Source: Poecilobothrus nobilitatus (taxonomy: Eukaryota; Arthropoda; Insecta; Diptera; Dolichopodidae). Taken from it: a stretch of DNA of 64,000 nucleotides. Below are positions 22,720 to 35,889 of this stretch, in pieces. The stretch spans positions 111,107,996 to 111,171,995 of the forward strand of contig OX352774.1 in assembly GCA_947095535.1 (NCBI GenBank), in the 5' to 3' direction. The translations under genes were made by a program, and so were the position numbers. The notes beneath the pieces were generated by a model, which worked only from the letters and a program-made list of their open reading frames with translations, was not told the origin of the DNA and did not search any database. The number at the start of each line of letters is the position of its first letter. Within the stretch, counting starts at the first letter, position 1.

Positions 22720-24648
22720 AAAATTTGAAGAGAATAAAAGGGTTAGGTATATAGATATTTAAATGTTAGATTTTTATTTATTATGAAAACGAAAAGATTT
22801 TCTCAATCGAAACGAAAAAATGATTCAAAAATTTTATCAAGATTGTATTAATATAAAAATGATACTAAACTTTTTTCGCCATCTTATATCCTCAATTCTC
22901 ATTGCGTCGAATTCTTAAAATTCAGTTCGAAATCATATCTCATCCTTTCAAATCTTGAATGAGAGTGAGATTTAAGGTCAAGGTCAATTTTATGCATTCG
23001 ACCCATAATCCACTTCCAAAACTTTAAAAGCTAAGAGTTACTACATAAAAATGGTTTTAGAAAATTATTATATCCCTCAATGAATGAAAATAATAGAGAC
23101 CCACAAAAAAAGGTTTAGAAACTTAAGAAATGTACATTGTCATCAATTAAATGTATATAAGTAAAGACTTAAATAAAGTGCACAAAACATTAATATTATA
23201 TAGCACCTATTTACTATACATATATACTTAATATCCACCAATGTATCAATAAAATTTAACAGTCCTCTTTTTTTTTTGTTTTTCTTCATCAAAGATTTAT
23301 TTTAAACAAAATTTTAAAGGAAATTAAATAAAATTTAAATAAAATATAGATAAAACGTTATTTTAAGTTATCTAATGAAAATTATTTAATGTAAAATGTT
23401 AAAGTAATGTAAAGTATTAAATAATTAAAAGTAAAATTAGAAAAGCATAGAATTAAAAATGAAAGTTAAAGAAAGAAAGAAATAATTAAAGTAAAGAGCG
23501 TTGATGCATATCGATATTCATTTATAATATGTTAACACCTATTAAATATAGATAATAATTATACTTTTTTTTCCAAAAAGCTACAGACATAAACAAAAAG
23601 AAATATAATATAAACAATTTTATATGCTTTATAAACATTACGAAGCACTTAAAATAAATATATTGGATAATATTAACACTACAGAACGTATAATAAAAAA
23701 AAAAAATTTAAATTAGAACGTATTCACATACATAATTTTTAATAAGTTGCGCAAGGTCAGTAATTAATGCACTTTACCTATATTTTATAAGATAACTGTA
23801 CAGAATTATGTACAGAATTTTATTTAGTCAACTATTAAAAATATAAAATGTACATTTATGTCAATTAAATAATTAATATTGCATTGAAATCATACATTAT
23901 AATATACTAATTAAAAATGATTCTTTAACTGAATCATAATTTTATTGTTTTAAACTATTGAAGGTTTAAGGGAGAAGCTTTATTAAACTGATACATAAAT
24001 GGTTCTTTTTTTTATGTTATATTCAATGCAGAGCCTTGCAGACAATTAAGATTATTACTATATAATACGATTATGGTGTAGGTAATTGCCAAATAAGATT
24101 AACATAATATATAGGTACTATACACCAAAAAGTCAAATTATATTTATTCAAAGTTATATTTAAATTTTTTGTAATTTTTTTTTTTAATATTCTAATCTAA
24201 GTATATCGTAAATCTAATCATTTAAAATTTAAATTTTAAAATCTAAAAAGTTAAAATAAACTTTCAAATATTAATTGAAATAATTATGTATCTCCATTTT
24301 TAGAATTTACATGTGCATTAAAAAAGAAGTATAGTGAATCTATTGATGGTCAGAATTTACCCTACTATCTGTGCAGAATCTTTATTTTATATGAATTTTT
24401 AAATGCTAATTAAAAGAAAATCTATCTAAAAATTTTGTAAATAAATTGCTTGATCAAATTATAATGTATACATTTGTTGTTATTATATAAGTTACACACA
24501 CCATAAAGTATTTTAAAAAATTTTTATACAAAATAAAATTGTACGATATAGAACAAATTTGTACCGGTAAATTACATTAGGAAAAAATCAAGTGCTAAAA
24601 ATTATTTGTTTTATTATTGTTTTTATATTTTGTATGCTGGTTTAACGT
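22720..24648. other. Intronic DNA without a recognised gene
   Basis: AT-rich sequence with no repeat or exon that I can support. Confidence 0.5.
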
Positions 24649-24651
24649 TTA

Positions 24652-25078
24652 TAGCACATTTCCAAAAATATTTTGAAAAAATATGCTTATTAGTTTTACT
24701 CTGTTCGTTCGTTCGTCTGTTTACAAAACTTCTAAACCTATAAAGATGGAGAAAAAGTTTAGGCATAGGTAATATGTCTCATAAAAAAATTAATGTTGTA
24801 GAACAACTTTTTCATGTAGTCCCATCCATTACGGAACTAAAGCCCCTCAAACTTTGAAAAAACCCTAAGTTTCAGTAATATATTTTTACGTGTGTTAACG
24901 GTTTTTCTTAGTTATACAGGTTTCAGGACTTGCAGCCCCTCAAAATTACAAAAAAAGTCCTATTTTCACAATTTTTCTTACTAAGATGAATTTTTCAAAT
25001 TTTAGTGGCAGTTGCAATTCTAAACAGTTTGTGTTGTCTTTTGGTAATGTGCCCTTTTAAAAAGCGTTGGTTCACCAT
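24652..25078 (-). mobile_element. AGCACATTTCC-ended element, reverse copy (short)
   Basis: The plus strand begins AGCACATTTCCAAAAATATTTTG, then GCTTATTAGTTTTACTCTG and (GTTC)n/GTCTG, and ends AAAAAGCGTTGGTTCACC, the inverse of the 5' end of the copy at 18838 (CCAACGGTTTTT). Both ends are present but the interior is largely deleted. Confidence 0.7.
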
Positions 25079-25493
25079 CTGTCTTTTTTATGTGAATTTT
25101 TCATTTAATCTTATATGTTGTTAATTCTTATTTTTGATGTTGTGGTTATTATTGACGTTTTCGAACCTATCGTATTTCTCACTAAATACGAGTAATTGCG
25201 AACAACTAAATTAGCTAAACGCAATTAATTATCTGTTCAATTTTTAGTGTACCAACAACTACATATATAGTACACTAAACACGAAACTTTGCAATACATA
25301 ACAAACTAGTTTAACTTAAAGTTTTTTAACAAAATCAAAAACAAAAAGAAAAAAAAAAACATCTTTGTTTATAAAAATAAAACATTTTTGATAAAACACA
25401 TTAGTATTGAAATATACATAATATAACAAAAATTGAGAATCGCCATATACAAATTTACCACATAAAAAACTTTGTGTTCTAAAATAATACTAC

Positions 25494-25690
25494 CGGGGCC
25501 ACTGTGGCCTATTGGGTAAGAGCATATAAAATACGCTGGAAATACCGAGGGAGTGTGGGTTCGAATCCCACACACATCCTAAGAGTTTTTTCCCCTTCGA
25601 AATTTACAGCTACGCCTGAACAGGAAAGGCAATTACACAGCCTATCTACAGATTTTATGAGGCAGAGAAATGCATTAAAAAAAAAAAAAT
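25494..25690 (+). mobile_element. tRNA-derived SINE, copy 3, with target duplication
   Basis: The head has TGGCCTATTGGGTAAGAG (A-box-like) and GGGTTCGAATCCC (B-box); the body has CGCCTGAACAGGAAAGGC and GGCAGAGAAATGCATT, with a poly-A tail. ATACTACC occurs directly before the element (25486-25493) and again after the tail (about 25692-25699), a clean target-site duplication that supports retrotransposition on the plus strand. Confidence 0.9.
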
Positions 25691-26186
25691 TATACTACCA
25701 ACCTAAAAGAAATGTGAGATCGATCTTCATAACAATCTCATTAAAACTTCGAATGGAAAAGCATAAAATGAACCATATAATTATTAATTTCTGATAAATA
25801 TTTTCAGTATATATATTTGGATTTGTAAAAATTAAATACAAAATATAGAAAATTGTATACATGTGATCAGGTTAAAAAAAAAAATTAGGCGTTAATAGAT
25901 AAAATAGATGTGAGTTGATACATAGGGGAGATTACTTTAGCCGGTAAGTAACTTTTGAAGAAGTATGTTTAAAAACAAATAACAATAATATGTAAATACA
26001 ATATAAATACAAAAATTAATTCTAAAACTTTTTATTGCAACCACATTACAAAATTAAAGTCTATCAAATTCAATAAATAAAAATATTAATATTATCTAAA
26101 AATATATATATATAATTATTTTATATTTTATTAAATTAATTTATTAATATATAAATTATTATTTTTATTCTATATTTTTGTTTTTA

Positions 26187-26946
26187 CCGACCGCATACAT
26201 TAATGTATAAGGTAGGTATTGTTTTCATACTAAAAATTTGTACCCGAGATTTTCGCAAAAATGCACTACTCCGGTGTGGAGAAGGCTGTAAAAAAATTTT
26301 CAGCATGATGTCCGTCTGTGTGTGTGTGTGTATGTGGGTGCGTGTGTGGGTATGTCTGTGGGCACGTGTACAGCTTAAACGACTGAGCGGAATTTTTTGA
26401 AATTTCATATTTAAGGTTTTGACGTAAATATCTCGGATTGATAAGCTTTTGGAGCAAATCGGACAACCGCAAGTGGTATTTATATGAACAATTTTTTTTT
26501 GTTTTTTTTTTATATCTCTAAAAAATTTTATACATACATATGTATGTACTTACATCTATGCCAATGCATATTATTCATTTGTTGATGACATAAAATTAAA
26601 ACGGTAAAATTTTTGTTAGCAGATTTAATATTAATCTTATGTTTGTTTTGTATTTGTTTACAGTTTTTATTATTTTTTACTTTTAATATTATTTTTTGAA
26701 TGAAAAAAAAATCATCTATCTACATTACAATAATAATAATAATAAATGGATGTATGAATGAATGTGCATATATTTTTACGTTTTCATTGCATATAATTAT
26801 TTTTATTGAATAAAACAAAATGTTATTAAATTATTAGAAGTTATTTTACTTTGATATAAATTATTATGTAAAAAATCCTATAAATTTTGGCATTGTACTT
26901 TTTGTGTAATGGCGGTCGGTCCTGTGGTGGAGATAGCTGATTTTTT
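26187..26946 (-). repeat. Dispersed 0.75-kb repeat, copy 2
   Basis: This is the reverse of 9244-10000, with the same ordered blocks. It also carries a TG-rich microsatellite and CCGTCTG (26308-26360) not kept in copy 1, and continues further at its 3' end (CGGTGTGGAG to 26187). Overlapping short frames are spurious. Confidence 0.75.
26308..26362 (+). repeat. TG-rich microsatellite
   Basis: A run of TGTGTGTGTGTGTATGTGGG followed by GCGTGTGTGGGTATGTCTGTG, inside the dispersed repeat. Confidence 0.85.
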
Positions 26947-26949
26947 TAA

Positions 26950-27832
26950 TTTAATATAAACATTTGTTCAAAATTTATGATTTAATAAACACTTAAAATA
27001 AATTTCAAATTTCCAATAAATTAATTAAATTTTAAATTAATAAATAAATAAATAAATAAATTTTAAATTAAATTAGATTAAGTTGTTTTAATTAATAATT
27101 AATTATCCATATTATTAATTTTATTTTAAAAATACACAATTTTTATTCTAAATTATTTTTATCACTAAATTTAATTAATTATTCATTAATATATATTTAA
27201 TATGCATTTATTTTAATATTATTTATTCAATATATTTAGGAAAAAAAACAAATTAAATTTATAAATAAAAACATTTAGCATTTTGTGAATTTTTATGACT
27301 CAACTTTTAAACTTTGTACTAAAATATCGTATTTTTTTTTTAATTTTTTGTTATTTATTTATTTTAAATTTAAAATAAAAATTATTAAAATAAATATTTT
27401 ACCAAAATTGTTATTTTATTTATTTATTATATATACATATATAAAATATTAAAATTAAAATATAACACTTTTTTTTATATATTATTAATTAAAATTATAA
27501 AATATAGAAGGAATTAAAAATAAATTATTGGATATTAAAATAAAATATTGAATTTAAGATAAGTTTAATTTAATTATTTTATTAATTTTTTTTTTTTGTT
27601 TTTCATTTTTATTTCTATAGTAATAAATTTTAAGATTATTAAAGTGATTAAATAGTTTTTTTTTTTTATTTATTTTATTTATTATGAATAAAAACCGCGT
27701 GCAAATGCTCTCATTTTCAAATTCTTTTTATTTTGTCTGAAATTTTTCATTTAAATTTTCCTTTCTAAATCATAACGTTTTAGTTTCTCTTGTAAAACTG
27801 TTGTTTTTTTTTTCGTTTTGTTTTGTATGGAG

Positions 27833-27863
<31 letters not shown>

Positions 27864-29056
27864 AAATAAATAAACGATATTTTCAATAGACGATTACGTC
27901 GACTTTGCTGTTAAAACGGTTGTAACAGCGCATAGTATATGCGCAACTACATTTTTTTTATTTTTTGTGTTTTTTTTTTTTTTTTTTTTTTTTTAGAAGT
28001 AAGTACATATATCACATATGAATGTGTATTAACCGTTTAATTTTTATATATTATTATATATATATATATATATATTTTTTTTTTTCTGCATTTAATTTAA
28101 TTTTGTTTTCATTTTGTATAATATTTAGTATTAAAAGGGGGTGCCACTATCGCGAAAGTGAATGCTAAAATAAAAAAATATAAAATTAAATTTTTAAAAG
28201 TTACATGCAATAACGAGAATTACATATATATATATATACTAACATATATGTAATGTATGGATATATAAAAAGAGTGTAAAGTACTCAAGTGGTATAAAAA
28301 TAACCGCAATGGAAATAGTTTAAAACATATGCAAAATGACACAGAAAAACAAAAAAAAAAAAAAAAAGAAGAAAATTAAATAAATGATTTCATTTTGGTT
28401 TTTTCTTATTTTAACATTCCATTTTTATATTAAATTATTTGGTATTAATGGATTGGCAATATTTATATATATTTCGTTTGTAATACATATATATATAGGT
28501 TATAAAATTTGGAATTAATCAAAAAATGATTTTGATATCAACCTCGAATGTGTATATACAGTACATAATATGAGAGTAAAATCTGATTAATATCAAAGAT
28601 AATTAGGTAATAACAATTTTTAGGTTTATAATTAATATATGTATATATGTAAATATGTATTTAAGCCTAAAATTAAGTTAATTTTTCGAGCGAACGCGCT
28701 GTTTCAGCATTAACATAAGCATGCGCATGTGGTATATTTTACAAAATCAGATTTATCATTATATATAACGTTAGAAATGTTCCAGCACTCCGTATTGTTT
28801 TACGAATGGAAGAGATTGAATTTTTTTTTTTGATAAATCAAAAAGGAACACGCTCTAAAGTTTATTAAAATAATAACTAATAAGGATATTCTGGCAAAGA
28901 ATTCCTACTACATATATATATATATAATACAATTAGTGATGTATATTTGCATTGCGTTCAAACGCAGTTGATTACGTCGCATGGCGTTTTAAAAAAGCAT
29001 TGTATCGCTGATTTTATAGTAAGGGCTCAAAAACTCGGTTTGGAATCTTGGTCATT
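26950..29056. other. Intronic DNA without a recognised gene
   Basis: Very AT-rich; an about 28-base poly-A at 27833-27861, a poly-T at 27970-27994 and TA repeats at 28050-28075. No exon seen. Confidence 0.5.
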
Positions 29057-29058
29057 TG

Positions 29059-29126
29059 TTGATAAACTGCTTATTTTGTTCTGTCAAATTATTATAAATT
29101 TACATCTTTATATATAAATTAAATAC
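29059..29126 (+). repeat. 68-bp direct repeat, copy 1
   Basis: It differs by two bases from 30534-30601 (TTGATAAACTG...TTTACATCTTTATATATAAA...AAATAC). Flanks are not similar. Confidence 0.85.
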
Positions 29127-29129
29127 CCA

Positions 29130-30530
29130 AACAAAAGTTGTAGAGAGCTCGTCAAGATCTTTTTAATGATGAAGGCATTCGAATATAAATATTAAAATTC
29201 CCATACAACTAATAAAGGACTAAAAGGGCTCTTTTGGAACCGAAAATTTTCAATCTCAAACTTTTCTGAATGGTTACACACTAAACTCTATTAAACGCAT
29301 TTTATCACAAGTCTCTAGTACATCTATAATTACATTATATAGCTTCATCTTTTTGATACCGAGTGGTTTCACGCATTCGTTAGAAGCAGATTAATATATT
29401 ATATAATAATGAAATTTCTATTCCCCAAGGAGCAGAAAATACGGCCGACGTTGAAAGTCAGCAATTTCTAGTGGTCTTATGCATATGCCCAACAGAAAAA
29501 AAACCAAAAAAAAAAAACTACATATCCCGTTGAAACGCTAAGTGAACACTGAAATTTAATTTCATTATCTATAATAAACAAATTGAAATGTTAGTGTAAA
29601 GTTATGACTTTTCTAATTTCTAACAGATATAATTTGTAGAGAAAATATCAGATAATAAAGAGGGACCCAATTCCACTAAAGTGAATTAAACTTCAGATTT
29701 TATGATTGCAGTTGTATTGTAAATCCAAGTTTAAACCAATTTGACTCTGATATATGGTAGTTGATTTAATATTATGTAATGTATATATGCGTAACCTCAA
29801 AGTTATACAGAACAATTATTTTCATCTTATAATAATTTGTTTTGTTTGTGAAAAAGTGAAACTGAATGAAAAAATGATCCAAAATATTAAATTGTTTATA
29901 AAAAAAAAATATGTACAAAATGCTATAAGCATGAAATTCATTATATATATATATATATATATTTTTTTTTTTTTTAATTTTAATTTTAGCCAAAAAATAT
30001 ATTATTGGTCAAATTATAAATGCATCCACTTAGTCAATTTATTTATATGTAATATATAAGACGTCTACTTGGAAAACTGTCTAATCAACAAAATTACAAT
30101 AAAAAAAAATTTTTTTTTAAATCAATCTGATAAATTTATTAATTTAAATCTGTCATCTCCTTTTTAATTTATCCTGAAAACCGTCAAAAAAATCGTATAG
30201 GTATGAATTTTCCATATATACATATTTGTATTTTTATAATCTATTAAAAAATACTTTTAGGAAATACTTATTTAATGTTAAATTCAGCTTATATATGTTA
30301 AGCAACAAAACTATCTAATTTTTGATGACTTAAAATATTGTTTACCGCATATATATGGTTCTTGTGTCTTGCGTTAGTAGTTATAACCAAAATTTTATAC
30401 ACACTATTAATATTGTAGTACATGAAATTTGTAAAGAAATTCAATAATCAATTTTTGTATTTTTCTCAAAATAAGTTAAAGTGCATTTAGAAAGTTTTGC
30501 AAATGGACCCTCATATGTCTATTGTTTTGT
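29130..30530. other. Intronic DNA without a recognised gene
   Basis: AT-rich with a TA run at about 29941-29962. The 101-codon frame at 29754-30059 spans this simple sequence and is not credible. Confidence 0.45.
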
Positions 30531-30533
30531 TTA

Positions 30534-30601
30534 TTGATAAACTGTTTATTTTGTTCTGTCTAATTATTATAAATTTACATCTTTATATATAAATTAAATA
30601 C
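30534..30601 (+). repeat. 68-bp direct repeat, copy 2
   Basis: Matches 29059-29126 at 66 of 68 positions by eye. Confidence 0.85.
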
Positions 30602-30700
30602 TAAAATCAGCATTAATTACACCTTAAATATCGTTACAAATTTAATACAATTACCCTATAAACCAAATAAATATCTTTTTTATTTATTTATTATTAAATT

Positions 30701-30932
30701 CGTCTGTGTTCGGGCAAAAGTAACCAAAAGCAATTAAAAAGTGATTGTGACATTCAGTTGATGAGTTCTACATCGCTATAATATTTATACGCAGAAATGC
30801 TCAAACACGAGTTTTATCAAGTTTTTTTTTTTTTTTTACAAGATTCGTATTTCAACATTTTGAGAACTGATGAGCTTAAATGTTGTAAAATTGCATAAAT
30901 GACGTTTGGTTATCTTTGCCTGAACACCGATG
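30701..30932. mobile_element. MITE-like foldback, about 230 bp
   Basis: The left end CGTCTGTGTTCGGGCAAAAG...AACC and the inverse of the right end (CATCGGTGTTCAGGCAAAGA...AACC) match at about 20 of 25 positions. The interior (ATGCTCAAA...GAGAACTGATGAGC...GCATAAA) has a related copy at about 63337-63462. Confidence 0.65.
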
Positions 30933-30934
30933 TA

Positions 30935-31679
30935 AATATTAAATGAAAATTAGGTAAAAAAAATTTCTAACGATATAGACACCTGGAATAATAATCAGGA
31001 AAGACAATCAGGAATAATAATTTGATAAATAACTAGACTAGGCCGTGGCTAAAATGTTCTGCCGCTTTTTACACGCTCATTCTTCTTAATATAATAAAAC
31101 GAATTTAAAACTCGAACAGTATGAGTATGTATGAAATCTGTTTTGATAAATTTTGCTTGTGGAAAATTTTTTTTTTTTTAAATATTTTTTAACCTTTTTT
31201 TGTTAAAGTGTAAACGGATTTTTATTAAGAAAATCAATTTTAATTTTCTTCTGATTGTTTTGAACATATACTTCATCATTTTCCCACTATTTTCTAAAAT
31301 ATGTATAAATCTAAACTTTTTATACTTAAATAAAAATCTAAAGATCTTGCTAGAAATATGAAATTCATTGTCTAAAGTCCATTATCAAGACCAAAATGAA
31401 AATAAACCTTAACATATTACAATACTTCGGTAGCATTTCATTTTATACGATTTTAACCAAAATAGACATTTTAGTTATATTTTTATTGGATCGTGTAAAT
31501 CTAGTTGGGTAAATACATATAATATTAATTTTCTAAACAAGTAAAAAAAAAAATTTTATTTTTCACGTAAAACATTAATAATTTTTTATTATATATATAT
31601 ATGTATATACAATATATATATAACAAATAAAAAAAAAACAAAAACAATAAATAATTTGTCCAAGTCTATTCCAACATTT

Positions 31680-31714
<35 letters not shown>

Positions 31715-33430
31715 CATAATGCAAGTAAATCATTGATGCAAACGCATTAAATTACTTTATCAAAGTTTATTCTTGTCATTGCTTTGTGATTATCTAGTCG
31801 ATTTAATACGATTAAAGTGTAAAGACTATATTATATACACATAGGAGCAGTAAAATAGTTAAATATTATTCAAGCGTGTAGGAAACAATTTTTTATTTTT
31901 AAAATTTATTTGATTTTATATTTTACTTTTATTTTTTTTTTTCTTACTTTTGTACTTTAAAATAAATGTAAATCGATTTATTTACGCAATAAAAGAATAA
32001 AAACAAAAATTTATATATAATAGAAACTAAAAAACACATATTAAGATAAAAAAAAAAATAAAAATATTATATTGTTCTTTAATTTGTAGTAATTAATGAT
32101 AATTTTAGTACTGTATTGAAACTATTGCAACATCACATTTAAATGGTAGATATAAGGACACTTTATATTTCTTAAGCTATACATTCATATTTGCACTGAA
32201 CTACTACCACCATTACCACCACTACTGACTAGATTATTATACTAGAATAGTATAAGATAAATTTTAAATATTTAAAAGATATGTTAAAAAAAAAATTTTT
32301 TTTAAAAACAATCTAAACGTTACATTTAACTATTTTTGGAAAATATAGTGTCAAAGGTAAGCATCACAACATACAAAGACTTTTTTCAGAAAATTTTTAA
32401 TTTTTCATCATTGAAACAATTCAAATTAATTTAAAAATTAATTATAATAATATTTCAACAATTATTATCACATATGTATATATACTCTATTTAATTAAAA
32501 TTAGATTTAGAAAATATTTTATTAAAAATTATTTGAATTTTATTATGACAAAAAAAAAAAAACAAACAAACAAATTTTACACAAATGAAATATGAAATTA
32601 TTGGTATTAACTTTTGATATTAAATTAATATTTTTTTTTTTTTTTTTTTTTAGCTTTTAATTGAATAATTAATTAAAATTCTCACTATTTTATCTTATAT
32701 TAATAAAAACAAAAAAAAAACAATTACTTTGTTTTTAGATTTGAAATTTATTTAATTTTTTTTTTTTTTTTTTTTTATTCTTAATTTTATACTGTAAAAA
32801 TTTTTGCCGGAGCGGTAAACGACGGTTATGATCACATTTATATTCGATCGATCGTACTGTAAAAACCGAAACTCTGAATGGATATAAGAAAAAAAAAAAA
32901 AAAAAAAACAAGTAATTTGAATTGAATATTAGTGGGATCTTTATTCAATGTGTACAATTTAATGTTCTTCGTATTTGTTTTTATTTCTTTATATCACATA
33001 TGCGATATCTCAGCTCTATGATCTTAACAAAAAACAAAAAAAAAAAAAAATAAAAGAAAAACAAAAGAGAGAATTATCAAAATCTTTGACATACCAAAAA
33101 AAAAAAAAAAAAAAAAACAAATTCGCGACCATGAAATAACTTCACATCAAGAAAAGAAATAATTTACCATAATTCAATAAATTCACAAAATCGCTCTCAA
33201 CTTAATTCTTTAAAAAAAAAAAAAAACGTAATAAGTTCGTAAAACGATTTTGAATTTAAAATTAATTCTAATTCTATTCCAGCACAAAATATGTCCGCAA
33301 TTTAAAAAAATTCGATTTTTAAATTTTTTTTATATTTTATTATATATTTTTTAAACATCATAGCGACCATTTTTTTTTCAGATTTTCTTCAAAATTGATA
33401 TTTGTTTTCAGTATTGTTTGGCCCATGGAT
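30935..33430. other. Intronic DNA without a recognised gene
   Basis: AT-rich, with a 30-base poly-T at 31681-31710 and several other A/T runs (32630-32652, 32758-32777, 32890-32910, 33097-33118). No exon seen. Confidence 0.5.
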
Positions 33431-33435
33431 ACATA

Positions 33436-34108
33436 AACAGTTGCAGAGAGAATATAGAAATTATTAAAATTGATTACAAAACTAATGAATCTACTCAAGC
33501 TATACTTCGCGCATTACTTGAAATTTATGGTCAACATAATCGATCTACAGAGCTTAAGTATTAACCTATTCGTAATATAATTGAAAAATTCAGAACATAT
33601 GGTAGTTTTTGTGATGTTAATAAACCAACCGATCATAAACGTAAACGTACTACTGAAAATATCGAGGCTGTGAACTAAAATGTGGATAAAAATCGAAAAG
33701 TGATTGTGAGGCATCGTTCTCAAGAATTTGGGACTTCCTTATCGCACCACATGGAATATTTTTCATAAAGCTTAGCATTTCAAGAAAAATTAAGTTGGCC
33801 GAAGAGAAAAGAAAAGAAGAAAATGATTAAGAGAAATATTTGATGATCGTTTTATCTTCCGATATGAATTGCGGCCACTAAGATCATACGATATAAATTC
33901 ACTGGACTTTTTTATTTGGGGTTGTGTTAAATCATTGGTTTACACTCTAATAAACCACAAACATTCAATGGCATTATCACCAAGATTATTTGTTTTATTG
34001 ATGAAATAAATGCAGATTTATCTGAAAAAGTGTCCAAAAATTGATGTTTCAGAATCGAATTTTTAAAAACTCCAGTGGCGATCATTTACATGAAATCATT
34101 TTTAAATA
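33436..34108 (+). pseudogene. Tc1/mariner-type transposase remnant, internally deleted
   Basis: The frame from about 33450 reads like the N-terminal helix-turn-helix part of insect mariner-like transposases (segments ESTQAILRALLEIYGQHNRS, IRNIIEKFRTYGSFCDV, ENIEAVN, and later HRSQEFG). After about 33770 the central catalytic region is missing. The frame resumes near 33875 with the C-terminal part RSYDINSLDFFIWGCVKSLVY and, after a frame change, SSGDHLHEIIFK with a stop at about 34107. In-frame stops and the loss of the first two catalytic Asp make it inactive. No convincing terminal inverted repeats were found; a strong palindrome lies 50 bases downstream. Confidence 0.75.
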
Positions 34109-34158
34109 ACAAATATCATGAACCAATATCTAAAATAAATAAAAAATTATATTGATAT

Positions 34159-34205
34159 CTTATACCAACATGTTTTTATTACAATTAAAAACATGTTGGT
34201 ATAAG
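34159..34205. repeat. Perfect palindrome, 20-bp arms and 7-base loop
   Basis: CTTATACCAACATGTTTTTA (34159-34178) and its exact inverse (34186-34205) flank the loop TTACAAT. It lies just after the mariner-like remnant. Confidence 0.95.
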
Positions 34206-34209
34206 AGGA

Positions 34210-35686
34210 TTATTTTTTGAATTTTATTTCATAATGAAAAACGAAATCAACTTAAAAAATATGAAATAAAACAAATTCGATTATGATTCGATAAATAAAA
34301 CAAATTCGAAATAAAATACAACAAAAATAATTCTTTTCGTATTTTTTGATTGCGGAGTTATTTCATGGATACTAAAGTACTCAAAACATGCTAAGAGAGA
34401 TGAGCAAATTCAATATCAATCTGAATGGTGGTGTTTTCTACTCAAAAATAAAGAAATAAAAAATAAAACGATCTTTAAAATTAAATAATAACACAAAAAT
34501 TCTAAATTTATCACAAATAACAAAATAAAAAAAACAAGAAAAAAAAAAAAAATTGCCACAATAAGATAAAGATGAAGATGATGACGGGGAGACCAACGAT
34601 CTTACTAATTGATCTTTAGTCTTTTTTTTCTGTTTTTGGTGCGAGTTTTTGTTTTTTTCCTTTTGTATTTGAAATAAATAAAAAAAAAAAAAAGATATTA
34701 AAAAAAAAAATTAAAAACAAAATCAAATGATTCGTAAACTATTCAAATAAAGAACATTTTAGATTTCAATTTCTATATAGTATATGAAAAAAAGTGTGAC
34801 CATACTTTAAAAATATTTATTAATACATAATATTATATGAAGATTATGAAATTAAATTTTGGATTAACATTTTATTACAAATTTATTAACGTTTTTTACT
34901 AATAATAATTGTGTAGTATAGAAAGAAATATGAAAAATACAGTAATATAATCGCAACGCAAATTATGGTTAATATTATATGGTCTACAGCGGTTGTTATA
35001 CCATTTTAAGATTTTAATTCCATTGATAAATCCGTTTAGTAGTAGTGAGGAATCCGTTGTATTCGCGTATTCTTGAAATAGTCTTACGAAATTGAGAGGT
35101 TCCTCAAATTTAATATTTTCGGCTTTAATGAGTCTTTTAAGTAATAAGTTGACATCAATTAAGTCTATTTTCAAGAATTATTGTGCAATATCTTTATTTT
35201 TTAAATATAGATATATTTTGAGGATATAACTACTTCTATTAGAATATATACCATGTTTTTACGAGTATATTATTTGTTTACAGAGCAACCTTTTCCAATT
35301 TTTTACTTTTATGACGGATGAAATGTGGAAATAAAATTAAATTAATTTGCGATAACTTCAGTTTTTTTTTCAATTTCATTTTCTATAAGCAGACCTACAA
35401 CTATTTTAAAATAAATAAAATGCTTGTAAATTATTTTTCTAAATTGACAATATGTACTCTCAACAATTTATATTACAAATTTAAAGACTGATACATTGAC
35501 AAATGCAATATGTCAAATTCAGTTTGATTTTTTGAGTTCTACTTTATAACTATTCTTATAGTTATACTTTATATTTCTATTCTTTTGTTATGCAACTAAC
35601 GCAGAATAATTCTAATTTGATTTCTTAATTGATAAAATAAATAAGTTTAAGTCCAATAATTTTTGTTTTTAAATTTATGATAAATT
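34210..35686. other. Intronic DNA without a recognised gene
   Basis: AT-rich. The 91-codon frame at 34899-35174 (minus) has no recognised feature and is probably chance. Confidence 0.45.
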
Positions 35687-35688
35687 AT

Positions 35689-35884
35689 GGGCCTCGGTGG
35701 CCTAATGGATAAGAGCTTATAAAATACGCTGTAAAAACCGAGGGAGTGTGGTTTTGAATCCCACATACGTCATAAGAGCTATTCTCCCTTACGACATTTA
35801 CAGCCACGCCTGATCAGAAAATGCTGTTTAATTTTCTGTCCACATTTACACATTTATGTAAAGAAATGAATTCGAAAAAAAAAA
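35689..35884 (+). mobile_element. tRNA-derived SINE, copy 4
   Basis: GGTGGCCTAATGGATAAGAG, then GTGGTTTTGAATCCCACATAC (B-box with a C-to-T change), TTACGACATTTACAGCCACGC, and AAGAAATGAATTCG with a poly-A tail. Slightly more diverged than the 25494 copy. Confidence 0.85.
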
Positions 35885-35889
35885 TAATG

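Noticed and set aside
25500..25575. Genuine tRNA gene
   Set aside because: A- and B-box-like motifs are present, but the sequence does not pair into a clean cloverleaf by eye and is followed by the constant SINE body and poly-A.
25504..25794. 96-codon frame through the SINE at 25.5 kb
   Set aside because: Covers tRNA-like and body parts of a SINE; not protein-coding.
34899..35174. 91-codon minus-strand frame with mixed composition
   Set aside because: No recognisable motif, no supporting splice or promoter context; length is within chance for such a window.
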